From Dichetophora obliterata (taxonomy: Eukaryota > Arthropoda > Insecta > Diptera > Sciomyzidae), in the NCBI GenBank assembly GCA_963920525.1, contig OY986437.1:56244830-56308829 (forward strand): a DNA stretch of 64,000 nt. The letters run 5' to 3'. Below are positions 11,641 to 22,299 of this stretch, in pieces. Under the pieces are notes generated by a model. It ran no database searches, had not been told where the DNA came from, and saw nothing but the letters and a program-made list of their open reading frames with translations. The position numbers were made by a program, and so were the translations under genes. Position 1 is the stretch's first letter. Each line of letters opens with the position of its first letter.

Positions 11641-12815
11641 TAAAGCATGATGGGAATTCAAAGCTGGAATTCAAAGTTAAGTCAATTTTTTTCTTATTAG
11701 TTTCTCGAAATTGAAACAACACCTCAACTTGAAGCTTTTTGAGTTAATAAAGAACTGAGTTAATAAATAAATAATATTATATATAGTATATAATAAATAA
11801 ATAATATAAATATAATATAAATTGAGTCGATAAACAGTTAATAAAAAACTTAAATAGTTTTTTGTATAAAAAAAACACATTTTATCGGTACATTTTACAT
11901 AGTTAAATAAATAATATTCAAATTCTGTTCAACTACTGTCTTAAATTTTTTTTAAAGATAAATATATTTCATCACAATTATAAGGAGTAAAATATTAGTG
12001 AAATAAATTGATCATTCGCATTTCCCTTAGAATAAGTTTTTAAATTAGTTTACACCAATTTTTTTTAAATAATTTTTTTTTATTAAATAAAAAAATTTCA
12101 TGAATATTATAAGGTTTATTTTGTTATTAAAAACTGCTAAAAAGTCTATTATTAAAAAAAATTTTAATTTAGATTTGATTTGAGGTTAGGATGCGAGAAA
12201 AACTTAAAAGAATTTTTGAGAAGAAAAAAAGCTTCAACCCCTGCATTAACGAATGGAAGTTACTTTTTTTTACAATTACAGGAACATTTACAAATTGTTG
12301 AAATTTAAATGGCGAGACATTAAATATTAAGCGTAAAATACAGGACGTTCCGTTAAATACGGCACATCTGGCAACACTATTAGGCATTGTTGTTGCAGCA
12401 AAAACTGTAGCGAGAAGCTGTGTATTAACGCTAAGCAACCTTGTAACATTTAAATGGCCGAGTTGAAGTTAGAACAAAAGAACAAAATATAAAATTAAGA
12501 TGACAGAACAATAAATATAGTGCTATGGGCAGGACATTAGTCCAAAGATGCGTGCATCCTTGAGGCGACACATCATTTGTCCCAACATGACATCAATTTA
12601 CAGCATCAAACTTTCATTTTTTGCACCCACACCATAGAGCATAGGTTTTAATTATAATCTTGTGTTGTTGTAACATATATTTTTCTAGTTTTAGGGGAGC
12701 TGGGCGATAGTCGTACCGGGGATAAGTTTTACTCCGTGGCTTTAACTCAGTAGTTTTCAAATAATTTTGTAAAAACTTGCTGGTAATGTTATAAATAGAG
12801 AGCTGTGGGGTGTAG
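11641..12815. other. AT-rich spacer with TA-rich low-complexity stretch
   Basis: At 11755-11850 there is low-complexity AATAAATAATATAT sequence. No coding motif was recognised on either strand. Confidence 0.45.
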
Positions 12816-13260
12816 CTTTTCGGTGGGTTAAGCGTTTCACCTCTAAAATTTTGACAGCGCGCTTACATATAACCAAGTGTGGTACCGTCATGCTTTGCTT
12901 TCATCGCCGCACAGTTTTTCATGATACAACGAATCGTTCAGACATACATTGTGTTGCTCTTCCAAACCAGTGGTAAAAACTTTTTCCAAAAGTTTTTTGA
13001 TTGAGTGAATTTATCTCGTTTTATGCCAACTACTCAACGCAAATTCAAGGTAAATATATCAGTTGTGTTGTCTTAATGTTGTTCTTCAAAAATCTGATGT
13101 GTTTGTGAAATATCTGTCAAGTGACTGTGTGATGCCAGCCGTGTTTTCCAAATGGCCGTAGTGTGGTGAAGCGTTTCACTTTTAGTGGGGTGAAGCGTTT
13201 CACTTGCAAGAAGCTAGTGTGAAGGCCCCAGCCATTTTCGATCCAACTAGAGTGTGAAAC

Positions 13261-13660
13261 ATGGACGAAACCGGACTCCCCATCGTACCCACGAAAGTTG
13301 TGAAAGTTCAAATTTTATGCAGCAAAGCCGAAGTCAAATCGTGGCAGAGGCGATGAAGTCAGTCATCTTAACTTCCTCTCAAAAACGTTCGGAGCTTTTT
13401 GAAACAGCAAAGAAAAGTGCTGAGAGAAGCACATCGCAAAAAACTAACATGCAAAAAAGCCAAGAAATAGCGTCTTCGTCAGGTACCTTCTTCCGAAGAA
13501 GAAGAAGAAAACCTAGACTATTGCTTGTTGTGTCTCATTTTTGAGCCGCAAATAAAAGAATTTTGCATTGGAATCGACGGTTTTTATTCAGTATTTCAAT
13601 TTCTTTCTGATTATAGGGCCAACCAAAATAGACGAGACTAGACATAACGAGTAAGTACAA
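13261..13660 (+). pseudogene. Pogo/Tigger transposase C-terminal relic
   Basis: The frame at 13261 opens with MDETGLPIVPTKVVKVQ, matching the first catalytic block (N-x-DETG-l-x-x-V) of pogo/Tigger/jerky DDE transposases. A second frame reads SQIVAEAMKSVILTSSQKR then SELFETAKKSAERS, like the ILTSTP-K-x-E-L-E stretch after the catalytic core. A third frame reads SSEEEEENLDYCLLC, like the acidic segment before the C-terminal cysteine-rich knuckle. The middle of the DDE domain, with the other two acidic residues, is missing and three frames are needed, so it is a deleted relic. Confidence 0.6.
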
Positions 13661-14029
13661 GCATATGTGAATCAATGTTAATAACCAAAATGGTCGCACG
13701 TATTTGATCGAAACTGAACGAAACATTTAGACATGACGTTCTGTTCCATAAGAATCGAACTTGAAACGTCTGCTGCTCGTCACAACAGCTAACTGGTTGA
13801 CTAGCTTGTAATTTTCCAAAAAGTACAAATAACTAAATGACTGCATTTTGCTTTGATTTAATCGCCACTGTGGGGGATGAGCTAAAGAACACTTGATTGC
13901 CAACTCATCACCTGATTCAGACGAGTTGAGCAACTCTTTTCATTTTGGGTTAGATGTCAAAACATCCGTAACGAGTACAGACGTTCATCAAATTGCTATA
14001 GTCTCGTCTCGTCTATTTTGGTTGGCCCT
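13615..14029. mobile_element. 415-bp MITE with 23-bp perfect terminal inverted repeats
   Basis: AGGGCCAACCAAAATAGACG (13615-13634, continuing GAGAC) is matched by its exact inverse at the right end, finishing GGTTGGCCCT at 14029. It lies inside the pogo relic, just after the acidic/cysteine segment. The flanks read TTAT and TTAG, so a duplication of TTA or TA type is possible but not certain. An internal segment at 13740-13806 read on the minus strand holds AAGTTCGATTC, similar to a pol III B box. Confidence 0.75.
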
Positions 14030-14129
14030 TTAGGAGCCTGCACGAGACCATTAAACCGATTTACGTTGATGTTTACATATGAAAACGGAAAGTTATTTTA
14101 GTGAAACGCTTCACCCCACCATTTTTCAA

Positions 14130-15237
14130 AAATCGCAAAACAAACATTTTCGAAGCATCCCCATAATTTTTTGACGAAATCAAAAAATATTCAAATTCGA
14201 GCGCATAGAAATTAAGTTAAATGTCAATTCTTGCTATTTAAGCCAAACACCATTCAAAAACTATAATTTTTGGGGCTGTTGTGAGCACCGTGTAAGTTCT
14301 AGTGCGTAAGCATATTAAAAGCTTTGGAGAACAACGCAGTAGAAGAAGCTGTCTGCATTTTATTATTTTTGCCAATAAACTGCAAAACATTTTTTAAAGC
14401 TACTGATTTACAGTAAAAAGATTGATACAAATTAAGGCAAACTGCAATTTATTTTTTTTTTTTCAAAATTATGTATTTTTAAAATCAGAAACTAATGGCG
14501 TTTTCTTTTCTCGCGATAATGTTGCATTTATTCTGCCCTGCGCCGGGGTTGCCAAATTTTTGTGTTCTTCTCTCAGCATATTCATAAGGTTGCGTGTTCT
14601 ATTCTTAAAATGTTGCACTGTGATCCGGCAAAAGTGCGACATTTTCTGCGCTTGTGAAATTTTTAAGGTGGAATGCAAGATTATCACGAGAAAAGAAAAC
14701 TCTATAACAGTGAGCGTTGCCTAGCGGATTTTTATGTATCGTTTGTAATTTATAAATAAAGATTTTGTTGAAATAGGGTCAGGGTTGCATTTTTCTTGTT
14801 CTGTTCTCATATGAAAAATGTAACATTTTCGAAGGGAGTATGGCAATATTTTATGTATGGAGTATGGAAAACGCCATAAAATAGTTATGGCTTTTAAAAA
14901 TTATGGAATTTTCAAACTTGACATATATACTACATCGTCCGATTGCATACTTTTATTACGGCAAAGATATTAGGACTTTTTCCGTACTCGATTCAAGTAA
15001 CTTGAAGTTGTTGGAAAGCGTTATTTTACAAATTTTTGAAGCTCGACAGAGAAGAATAAAATGCAAAATTTCTCTCTCTATTCTATAAAAATTCGTCGTT
15101 GCACGTGCAACGTTTTCATATACTCATACGAATTACTTGAAGTAAGTACGGAAACAGACCTAATGTTGAATTCTACAGGGTTAAAAATCTTGGAATAAAA
15201 TTGAAACTTTTCTGTACTTTATATATGACTACACCAG
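14130..15237. other. Spacer with no supported gene
   Basis: Several short open frames on both strands (for example 14422-14724) have no recognisable motif and largely mirror each other. Nothing else seen. Confidence 0.45.
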
Positions 15238-15490
15238 CTTTGGTTTAAAATTTAGTACAAGCTTGTATTTAAATATAACAAAAAAAAAAAATATAACTAA
15301 CACAGTGAGATTCGAACCAGTGACATCGAGTTTGTAAGCTCACTACGTTAACCACTGGGCTATTCGAAATATATATATAATATATAATAATGCGATATTC
15401 GAAACAAAAGCAATAAACAAGCATATGATCCTAATAGCCTAATATTGCTTTTCAGCATTGCAATATTTCTTTGGTTTAAATTTTAGTACA
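15238..15490 (-). mobile_element. tRNA-like SINE-type insertion flanked by 22-bp direct repeats
   Basis: The 22-mer beginning CTTTGGTTTAAA occurs at 15238-15259 and 15469-15490 with one mismatch, the length expected of a retroposition duplication. Inside, read on the minus strand, AATAGCCCAGTGGTTAACG (A-box-like, about 15345-15365) is followed about 35 bases later by GGTTCGAATCTC (B-box-like, about 15308-15319) and then a T-run. The T and anticodon stems do not pair well, so this is not an intact tRNA gene. A tRNA-derived SINE or retroposed tRNA pseudogene fits best; the A box lies unusually far (about 105 bp) from the 5' repeat. Confidence 0.6.
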
Positions 15491-16559
15491 GAAAAATTTA
15501 ATTATGGGTTAGTATCTGTGAAAGTTTAAATATTAAACCTTAAGGTTAAAAAATATGCAGTAGTATTTGATGTAATATGATGATACTTTTGCAGACACTT
15601 CACAAGTACTTACTAGCAACTCATCCAGTTAAGAATTAGAAGTGTAAGTAGCAGGGCCGTAGCCTGAATTTTTTACCCATGGGAGGGGTTTTGATGGACA
15701 TGTTTTCAACTAGCAATAAATAACTCTTGCATCTATTTTGTTAATTTATTTAAAAAAATGCGTAAAAAGTAGAAAAACTTTCCCAAAAATTTGGAGTCTA
15801 TTGTAACAGCTGACTTGTTTAGAACACAATTTTTTTTTTAGAAATAATCTCTCCTTTTTTACAAATCTAGTTTTTTATGTTGTTCAAAAATTTTGGGATT
15901 ATGATTAATTTCAGTTACAGATTTTTGTTATTTGCTTTTTTAAGAAATTATGTTAAATCTATCCCCTAGCTCCCATATAGAGAATTTGATAACACAGTCC
16001 TTTGCGTTATGTGTGTGTGTGCCCCATAAACAAAGTAACGAACACTAGCTACCTGCACAACGTTGCCACGTTGGTCGCTTAATGCATTTGTTTGCTTACC
16101 AAAGCCGCTAAATATAATTAGTATGCAAATTTTAGCCATTGTGGAGAGTACAAAACGTTGTATTTGTGGTGAATGAATGGATAATGTTGTGGTTATAAGT
16201 GACGGCTTATGCAAATTTTAACACTAATAATAGCAACAACAACAACAACAACAACAATAAATGAACGCATGAATGAATGGGTGAATGGATGATTTGAACA
16301 AGAACAACATCAATGGCAACAATCACTAATCATAATACAAACAATGACAGTGAGAATGTTTATGCAAATCCTTACAATGAGCTGCTTAGAGTCGCATCGC
16401 GCATAACTACCTTAACTAACAAAGAAAACAATGTTAGATTATAATATGTAGGTGATTGACAAAAATCACGTTTTTCACTTAACAATATATAATGGAGAAT
16501 AGCTATGTCTAAATGTATGAAATGTATTATATGCTTTTACCTAACTTGCTTCGTTCTTA
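15491..16559. other. Spacer with (CAA)n microsatellite
   Basis: A run of AAC/CAA triplets lies at about 16230-16258. No supported gene; an 82-codon minus-strand frame at 15966-16214 has no recognisable feature. Confidence 0.5.
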
Positions 16560-17370
16560 TGTATGTCCTCAAAATTTGCAAGCCATTTTTCTACAACTTG
16601 TTGGTATCCGATTAAGCTGAAATTTAGCATACTTATGCAAGTCCGGTGACAACGCGATATTTTGATAACAATTTTTTGCCACACCTCCTTTTACCGCCCA
16701 CAAATCAATAAAAATGCTATCTCACTAAAACTACTGGGCTGATTCAGCTGAAATTTTGGCAGTAAATTTCCTTCGAGTAAAGGATAGTTAAGGAAAAATG
16801 TTTGCCACTCCCCCTTTTACCGCCCACAAATTCATAAAAATGGTATATCTCTAAAACTACGTGACTGATTCAGCTGAAATTTAAACAGTAAAGTTTCACC
16901 AAATAAAGCATGGGATTTATGGAAAATATTTGGTCACACCCCCTTTCACCGCCCACAAAACAATAAAAGTGCTATATCTCCAACACTATGGGGCTGATTC
17001 AGCTAAAAGTTTGGCAGCTAATTTCCTTCAAGTAGAGGATGTTTCAGGAAAAAAATGGTGCCGCACCCCCTTTTACCGCCCACAAATAAATACAAATGCT
17101 ATATCTTCAAAACTTCGGGGCTGATTATAAGCTGATTATAACTTGCTTCGTTCGTATGTATATATGTATGTTTGTATGTATGTATGTATATCCGTCAAAA
17201 TTTGCAAACCATTTTTCTCTATTTTGCAAACTTGTTGGTATCCGATTAAGCTGAAAATTAACATACATTTGTAAGACCGGTGACAATGCAATATTATAAT
17301 ACAATTTTTTGCCGCACCCCCTTTTACCGCCCACAAATCAATAAAAATGCTTTATCTCCATTAGTTTTGA
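16560..17370. repeat. ~127-bp tandem repeat with a repeated leader
   Basis: The block TTTTACCGCCCACAAAT recurs at about 16690, 16816, 16945 and 17072 (126, 129 and 127 bp apart), then at 17323. Each unit contains AACTACTGGGCTGATTCAGC-type sequence and a C-rich CACCCCCTTTTACC. A leader (AACTTGCTTCGTTC, TATGTATG repeats, TTGGTATCCGATTAAGCTGA) appears at both about 16545 and 17142, so the array is a partial higher-order duplication. The same C-rich block recurs at 30825 and 35808. Confidence 0.8.
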
Positions 17371-17782
17371 AAATAAAAGATGTTAATAATAAACCTATAA
17401 GACTAAAAAGTAAAAAATAAATAAAAAGTAAAAAGAGATTTAAAAAAAAAAGCTTTTAGTTAAAAAAGGCGAACTAAAAAGAAAAAAATAAATTTGAGTG
17501 ACATTTGTCGTATATGTATATAGTAGGTATATGCTATGTGCAGAAGAACCCCTCTCTTGGTTACTCATCAACATAGTATAAGCGTATGTAAATTGGTAAG
17601 TTCTAAGGACTTATATAAATTTAGAACTTTTCAAATACATTCATGTCTCAGTACTCAGTACTCAGTGGTTCAGCAGGTATTCAGTGTTTCCATTTTCATG
17701 TCTTTGAAGACATTCGGTGAATCATTACCGAAGTCTTACGACGGATTTGAGTGTCTGCCTACTCGATCACTAGACTTAAGTC
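17371..17782. other. Spacer, nothing recognised
   Basis: AT-rich sequence with AAAAAGTAAAA low complexity to about 17480, then mixed sequence. An 88-codon frame at 17536-17802 runs into the next element and shows no motif. Confidence 0.4.
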
Positions 17783-17921
17783 TTAGTCTGCGGACAGAGT
17801 AAACGCTGATGCGAGCAGGCAGGCAGGCAGGCGCAGGCAGATACCTGCTCAGTATATAAGCCATGCAGAGTGAATGCGAGCAGGTCAGATCAGATCAGTG
17901 CGAGAAAAAGTTTGGGGTGAT

Positions 17922-18401
17922 TATGATTTCCGTGGCCCCTCGATTTGAGTATGCAGTTTTAAAGTTCTCTTTGAGAAAATAAGATTCGCTGAAGGATAAG
18001 TCGTTTAGTTACCGAGATATCGATTTTTCAAAAAAATGTTTACTCAATGGAACCAATATTTAAATTCGGCTATGTCTTTGCTAATATTTGTCCGATTTGA
18101 ATGATTAAGGTGTCATTCGAAAGATATGTAAAATGTTTTTAATATGAAATGAAAAAATATGGTCCTGCCTTTTACAAAATGTACTTTTTCTGTAAAAGGA
18201 GCCAGATAGACTTTTATCAAAAGTTGTTTGTTGTATTCTGAAGTACATATTGATATTTTTCCTAATTTTTATAAAAAAAGTGGCTCTGCCTTTTACAAAT
18301 TGCACTATTTTTTTTAATGATACCCAAATTATCCCGATCGGTCATATATCCCTATCGGTTCTTTTAGTAAATTTGTTTTTGATAAATCGATAACTCGATA
18401 A

Positions 18402-18458
<57 letters not shown>

Positions 18459-18534
18459 AAATCCTTCAGTAAATCTTATTTTCTCAATGAGCTCTTCAAA
18501 ACTGCATATTCAGATCTTGGGCCACGGAAATTGT
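17922..18534. repeat. Internal inverted repeat pair, possible nested MITE
   Basis: The segment starting ATTTCCGTGGCCC at 17925 runs about 90 bp and is inverted, with roughly 80 percent match, at 18455-18534 (GGGCCACGGAAAT). The intervening part includes CGATTTATCAAAAA-type sequence and the (AT)n run. It may be a separate foldback element inserted in the larger one. Confidence 0.6.
18405..18454. repeat. (AT)n microsatellite
   Basis: About 25 uninterrupted AT dinucleotides, flanked on both sides by ATCGATAA-like sequence. Confidence 0.95.
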
Positions 18535-18638
18535 AATTGTGCTAAAAGTTTGTTATTTATTTTTTCCCCCATTGCTTTCTATTTTGCATCTTCCGCTAAT
18601 GGCGTTTATGAACAATTTTTATTTTCTATACATAAATA

Positions 18639-18878
18639 GCACTCTCTTCAAAAGAGCTACAACTCAAAAAATTTCATTTCCATTTATAGCAAAAAACAAT
18701 TTTTTTCTTCAAGGGGCTCCATTAAAAAAAATAGAGACAAAATTATTTTTTTTTTAACTAAAGACTAAGAATATGTGTACAAAATTAAGATAGCCGATGT
18801 ATATGATCACAAATAGTCTTACACGAAAAAGTTTATATGTAAACATTTTGAGTTGTGACTCTTTTGAAGAGAGTGTGC
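18639..18878. repeat. ~33-bp inverted repeat with ~175-bp loop
   Basis: GCACTCTCTTCAAAAGAG and the following CTACAACTCAAAA near 18639-18672 are inverted at 18845-18878 (TTTTGAGTTGTGACTC, then TTTTGAAGAGAGTGTGC). The arms match at nearly every position. It lies in the middle of the 2.4-kb element. Confidence 0.75.
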
Positions 18879-20249
18879 GATATGTTGTACCACTATAGAA
18901 TTGCACTGAGAATTTCAAACTAAAATAAGCGTTTTCTTCGGTGGCTAGAAATGTTCCATTGGCCGATAAGATAACTCTCCAGAAATTTTATCCAAATCGG
19001 ACACCGATAAAGTAAGGCTCACTGCGATTTAATCTTATTGAATTGGTATAAAGGGCGAAAATGAGGTGTTTCGTCATTAAAATGTGTATTGAAATTCTGT
19101 AAACTGATTAAATAATTCTGTACTTTTAATCAATAGAAGATTCAAATACCTGTACAACGTGTCATCGGTGAGAAAAAACGGATGAAAATTACCAGAGTTG
19201 TAATATTTTCGAAAAGATTATATTTTCTTTCTTGTTGTTATAAAAAAATCGTAAGAATCCAAATTTTAAAAAAATGCAATAAAATTTTGTTAAACAATGT
19301 CTTGAAACAACACTTAATACAAATACAAAAAATTGTGTCATTAATTTGAATAACTTGGTCGTTATGGCATTTTTTATTAGAAGAGTACCCTTTAGAAAAT
19401 GTCAAGTTTGAGTACTTTACGAAAAAAATTCTCAAAAATCCAAAAATGCAAAATCTTAACCAATAACAATAATAATGCTTAAAGCATAGCCTTGAGAAAC
19501 CAAAATCCTAAGAAGAAAGTTATAGCTGGTGAAACTTGATTTTTTGTTTTCTGGCATTTTGAACACAAAAAAAAACATAGAAAAAACTTATCATAAAAAC
19601 GTTATATCTCATTTGAAATGACTTTACAATCAATACTTTTAAAATATTTTTGATTTGTGTGTTACAAAAATTTTGGAATTCAGGGGCTGAAAACATATTA
19701 GACTCTGGTTTACTGTTCAAAATATTAAAAAAATGCAAAACCAAGCAATTTAATTTTTATTGTTTTATATGTATTTCTTTTGTTTCGTACATGCCCAACA
19801 ATTGCCCATTCGATCAATCTATCATTTTCGCTTGCACAACTTATCATGCACAATCTTAATCGACGTTAACCAAATTTGTCAATACCCACCAAAAACAACC
19901 CACACACAGACATAAACATGTGCGCGGTCGCTGCTGTTGATGTTTGTTTCGTTCAACGCGTTGTTGTTGGTATTGAATATATTTTGTTGTAATTGGTCTT
20001 GCCTGGTTTCTCGCAACAACCTGATCTGATCTGATCTGACCTGTCTGCTTCCACTCTGCACACTTCGAGCAGGTTTATATGAAATCGTATGAAGCGAGTT
20101 TTCTCGCATTGGGACAAGTAAGCAAACCTGCCTGCCTGCCTGCCTGCCTGCTCGCATCAGCGTTTACTCTGTCCGCAGACTTACCCACCCTTTATAGTTT
20201 AGTTTAGTTTAATTTAGTTTATTCGCAAACTCCATTAATGATAATAATA

Positions 20250-22290
20250 CAATTAAAATTAATAACATTTCTTTGATATTATTTCATGCTTGAAACTAAT
20301 ATTCAATATTTAACATTTTGAATTAGAATAAATGGAAATTATGTTTAAAATTAATATTCAATATTTAACATTTTAAATTAATATAAATGGAAAATGGTAG
20401 TGACATTAATAGTGTATATAAATACTGTGCTAAATGTCACATATATGGAAATTAAAAAGAAAATTTTATGCTATGGAATACAAGCTATAGGTTTTAGAGA
20501 CGGAAGAGAAGAGGAAGGAAAAGTGAAGAGGAGGAAATATTTGTGTGGTAGTAGAAGTTGATTTAATAAGTGAGCTGCTTGTAAATGTTACTGAAAAGTC
20601 AATTCTATTTCTTGTGAGTTAAAACCGAGAAGCCATGACTTAGCTTGCTTTAAAAAGGTATCTTGCTATTTCAAACACTTAATTGATGATGGAAGTCTGT
20701 TAAATAATCTACCGGACAGTATTTTTCTATAAGCTATCGTGCGAAAAGCAGGAACTGCAACATTATCGACATGTCTTAAATTATACGGCGATACTAAGTT
20801 GTTTTGTGAAATCTGCTTAGCAGAGAAGAATTGTTTAAATACTTTTGAATAAAATAGATGGCGAACGGGTAATATTTGAAGTAATTTAAAAAGCTCATGA
20901 CTAGGACAACTATTGCCGACATTGCAGATTTTACGAATGGTATTTTTTTGTAGGACTAATAATGGCTTTATTTTATTAACATACGAGCCACCTCAACTGG
21001 AAATACCATAATTAAGTTTTGAATGGAAAAGACCAAAGTAAAATATTTTAAGAAGATTGGAGGACCAAAATTATGTAAGCATAAAGAATCTTTTTAAAAT
21101 TGAGCGAAAACAAATTTTCAAATAATTAGTATGCTCACGCCAATTCAAATTGTTATCTATTATGACACCCAAGTATCTAAACTGGTTGACAGTTTCAATT
21201 TTAAAAAAACAGTCGCTACATTTTTTACTTTCTTCGTAAGTTGTTAACGAATTAACAGAATTAACAGACTAAATTTTTGACAATTAGGAGAATGATAAAC
21301 AATTTCTACACTTAGAGAGACTGGATTAGAAAGATTAACAAACATTAGCTTCGTCTTATTACTAATTATTAATTTATGTTTTGCAAACCATTCTCTTAAA
21401 ATATGTACATCACTATTTATATCACAGATAAGATCGAACTGGAAGCTTGTCTGGTACGTTATTCCTAAGTCGTCCGCAAATGCTGTTATTCGGCCACAAA
21501 AAGCTTGTGAAAAAAATTGAGTTTACGTTAATAAGGAATAGGATTGGACCTAATACTGAACCTTGTGGAACACCAAGATTAATCATAGTAGGTCTGCTAA
21601 AGGAACTGCCTATTTTTACTCTTTGAGTTCGGTGGTGTAAATAAGAAGCCAACCAATTATATATCTGATCTCTAAAGCCGACAGCAGATAACTTCTTTAA
21701 GAGAATGTCGTGATTAACCATGTAAAGGCTTTGGTGATGTCCAAGAATAAGAACGAACAGCATTGTTTGTCATCTAGGCCTTTTAACAAATAGGAGCAGA
21801 AGTCTAACAACGCCTCCTCTGTGCATAGGACAGTGCGAAAACCAAATTGTTTGGGATCTAGAAATTTATTTGCTACAAGAAAAGCTACAATTCTTTTCTT
21901 AATAGCCTTTTCAAATACCTTAGAAATTGCAGAAAGCAGAGAAATGGACCTGTAATTTTCTTTATTTTCTCTGTCACCTTTTTTAAATAGTGGAATGGTT
22001 GTAGCATTTTTTAAGTTTTCAGGGAAAACCCCGGTCAGAACACTTAAGTTAAACAAATGTGCCAGTATATCAGAAATATTGTAAGTAATGCCCTTTAAAA
22101 GTATATTTGAAATTTGGTTAAAGCCACAAGAATTGGAGTTTTCCAGCGAATTTATAATTTGTATAACCCCTAGAGCTGAAAAAACTTCTTTAGGTCAAAG
22201 AAAAAACTTCTTGAGGAAGACCTACACTCAACTGTGTGTGAGCAGATACAGGATGGTACTTCAGTGTCGTAATATGAAGCAATTGAGCTG
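20250..22290 (-). pseudogene. LINE reverse transcriptase part, frameshifted
   Basis: From 22290 down, one frame gives ALGVIQIINSLENSNSCGFN, then LSVLTGVFPENLKNATTIPL, NYRSISLLSAISKVFEKAI and LFLDITKAF (22056-21697). A second frame gives MVNHDILLKKLSAVGF, ASYLHHRTQRVKIG and LGVPQGSVLGPILFLINV (21763-21422). The expected YADD box is destroyed; the frame reads into unrelated residues after LINV. Further down, near 20880-20700, NNLVSPYNLRHVDNV and GRLFNRLPSS mark the C-terminal end. This copy cannot encode a working enzyme. CR1/L2-like by general resemblance. Confidence 0.85.
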
Positions 22291-22299
22291 AAATGTTGA

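Larger units (their letters stand above)
12816..14125 (+). mobile_element. Pogo/Tigger-like transposon relic with inverted GTGAAGCGTTTCAC motifs
   Basis: Near 12823-12840 the sequence reads GGTGGGTTAAGCGTTTCACC; at 14100-14122 the inverse GTGAAACGCTTCACCCCACC appears. Two more direct copies of GTGAAGCGTTTCAC lie at 13164 and 13190. A transposase relic lies between the inverted copies at 13261-13560, and a MITE has inserted after it. The outer boundaries and target duplication could not be fixed, so the stated limits cover only the paired motifs. The motif copies may be transposase-binding repeats rather than the true ends. Confidence 0.5.
17786..20180. mobile_element. 2.4-kb non-autonomous element with terminal and nested inverted repeats
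   Basis: The left end GTCTGCGGACAGAGTAAACG (17786-17805), continuing through CTGATGCGAGCAGGC and (AGGC)n, is exactly inverted at the right end (to 20180). Weaker matching continues over about 140 bp through a GGTCAGATCAGATCAG segment. TTA lies at both borders (17783-17785, 20181-20183), which suits a PIF/Harbinger or TA-type duplication. No transposase gene was recognised. Two further inverted pairs lie inside: 17922-18010 with 18455-18534, and about 18639-18672 with 18845-18878. Confidence 0.78.

Noticed and set aside
12280..12440. Possible second DD41D mariner end (CATCTGGCAACACT shared with 29.8 kb)
   Set aside because: The shared stretch is short and the CAGGGTTG terminal motif and transposase are missing.
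15300..15372. Possible functional tRNA gene on the minus strand
   Set aside because: A- and B-box-like sequences are present, but the anticodon and T stems do not pair and the acceptor ends do not match.
16232..16258. (CAA)n run as a CRISPR-like or coding repeat
   Set aside because: It is a simple microsatellite with no spacers and no surrounding frame.
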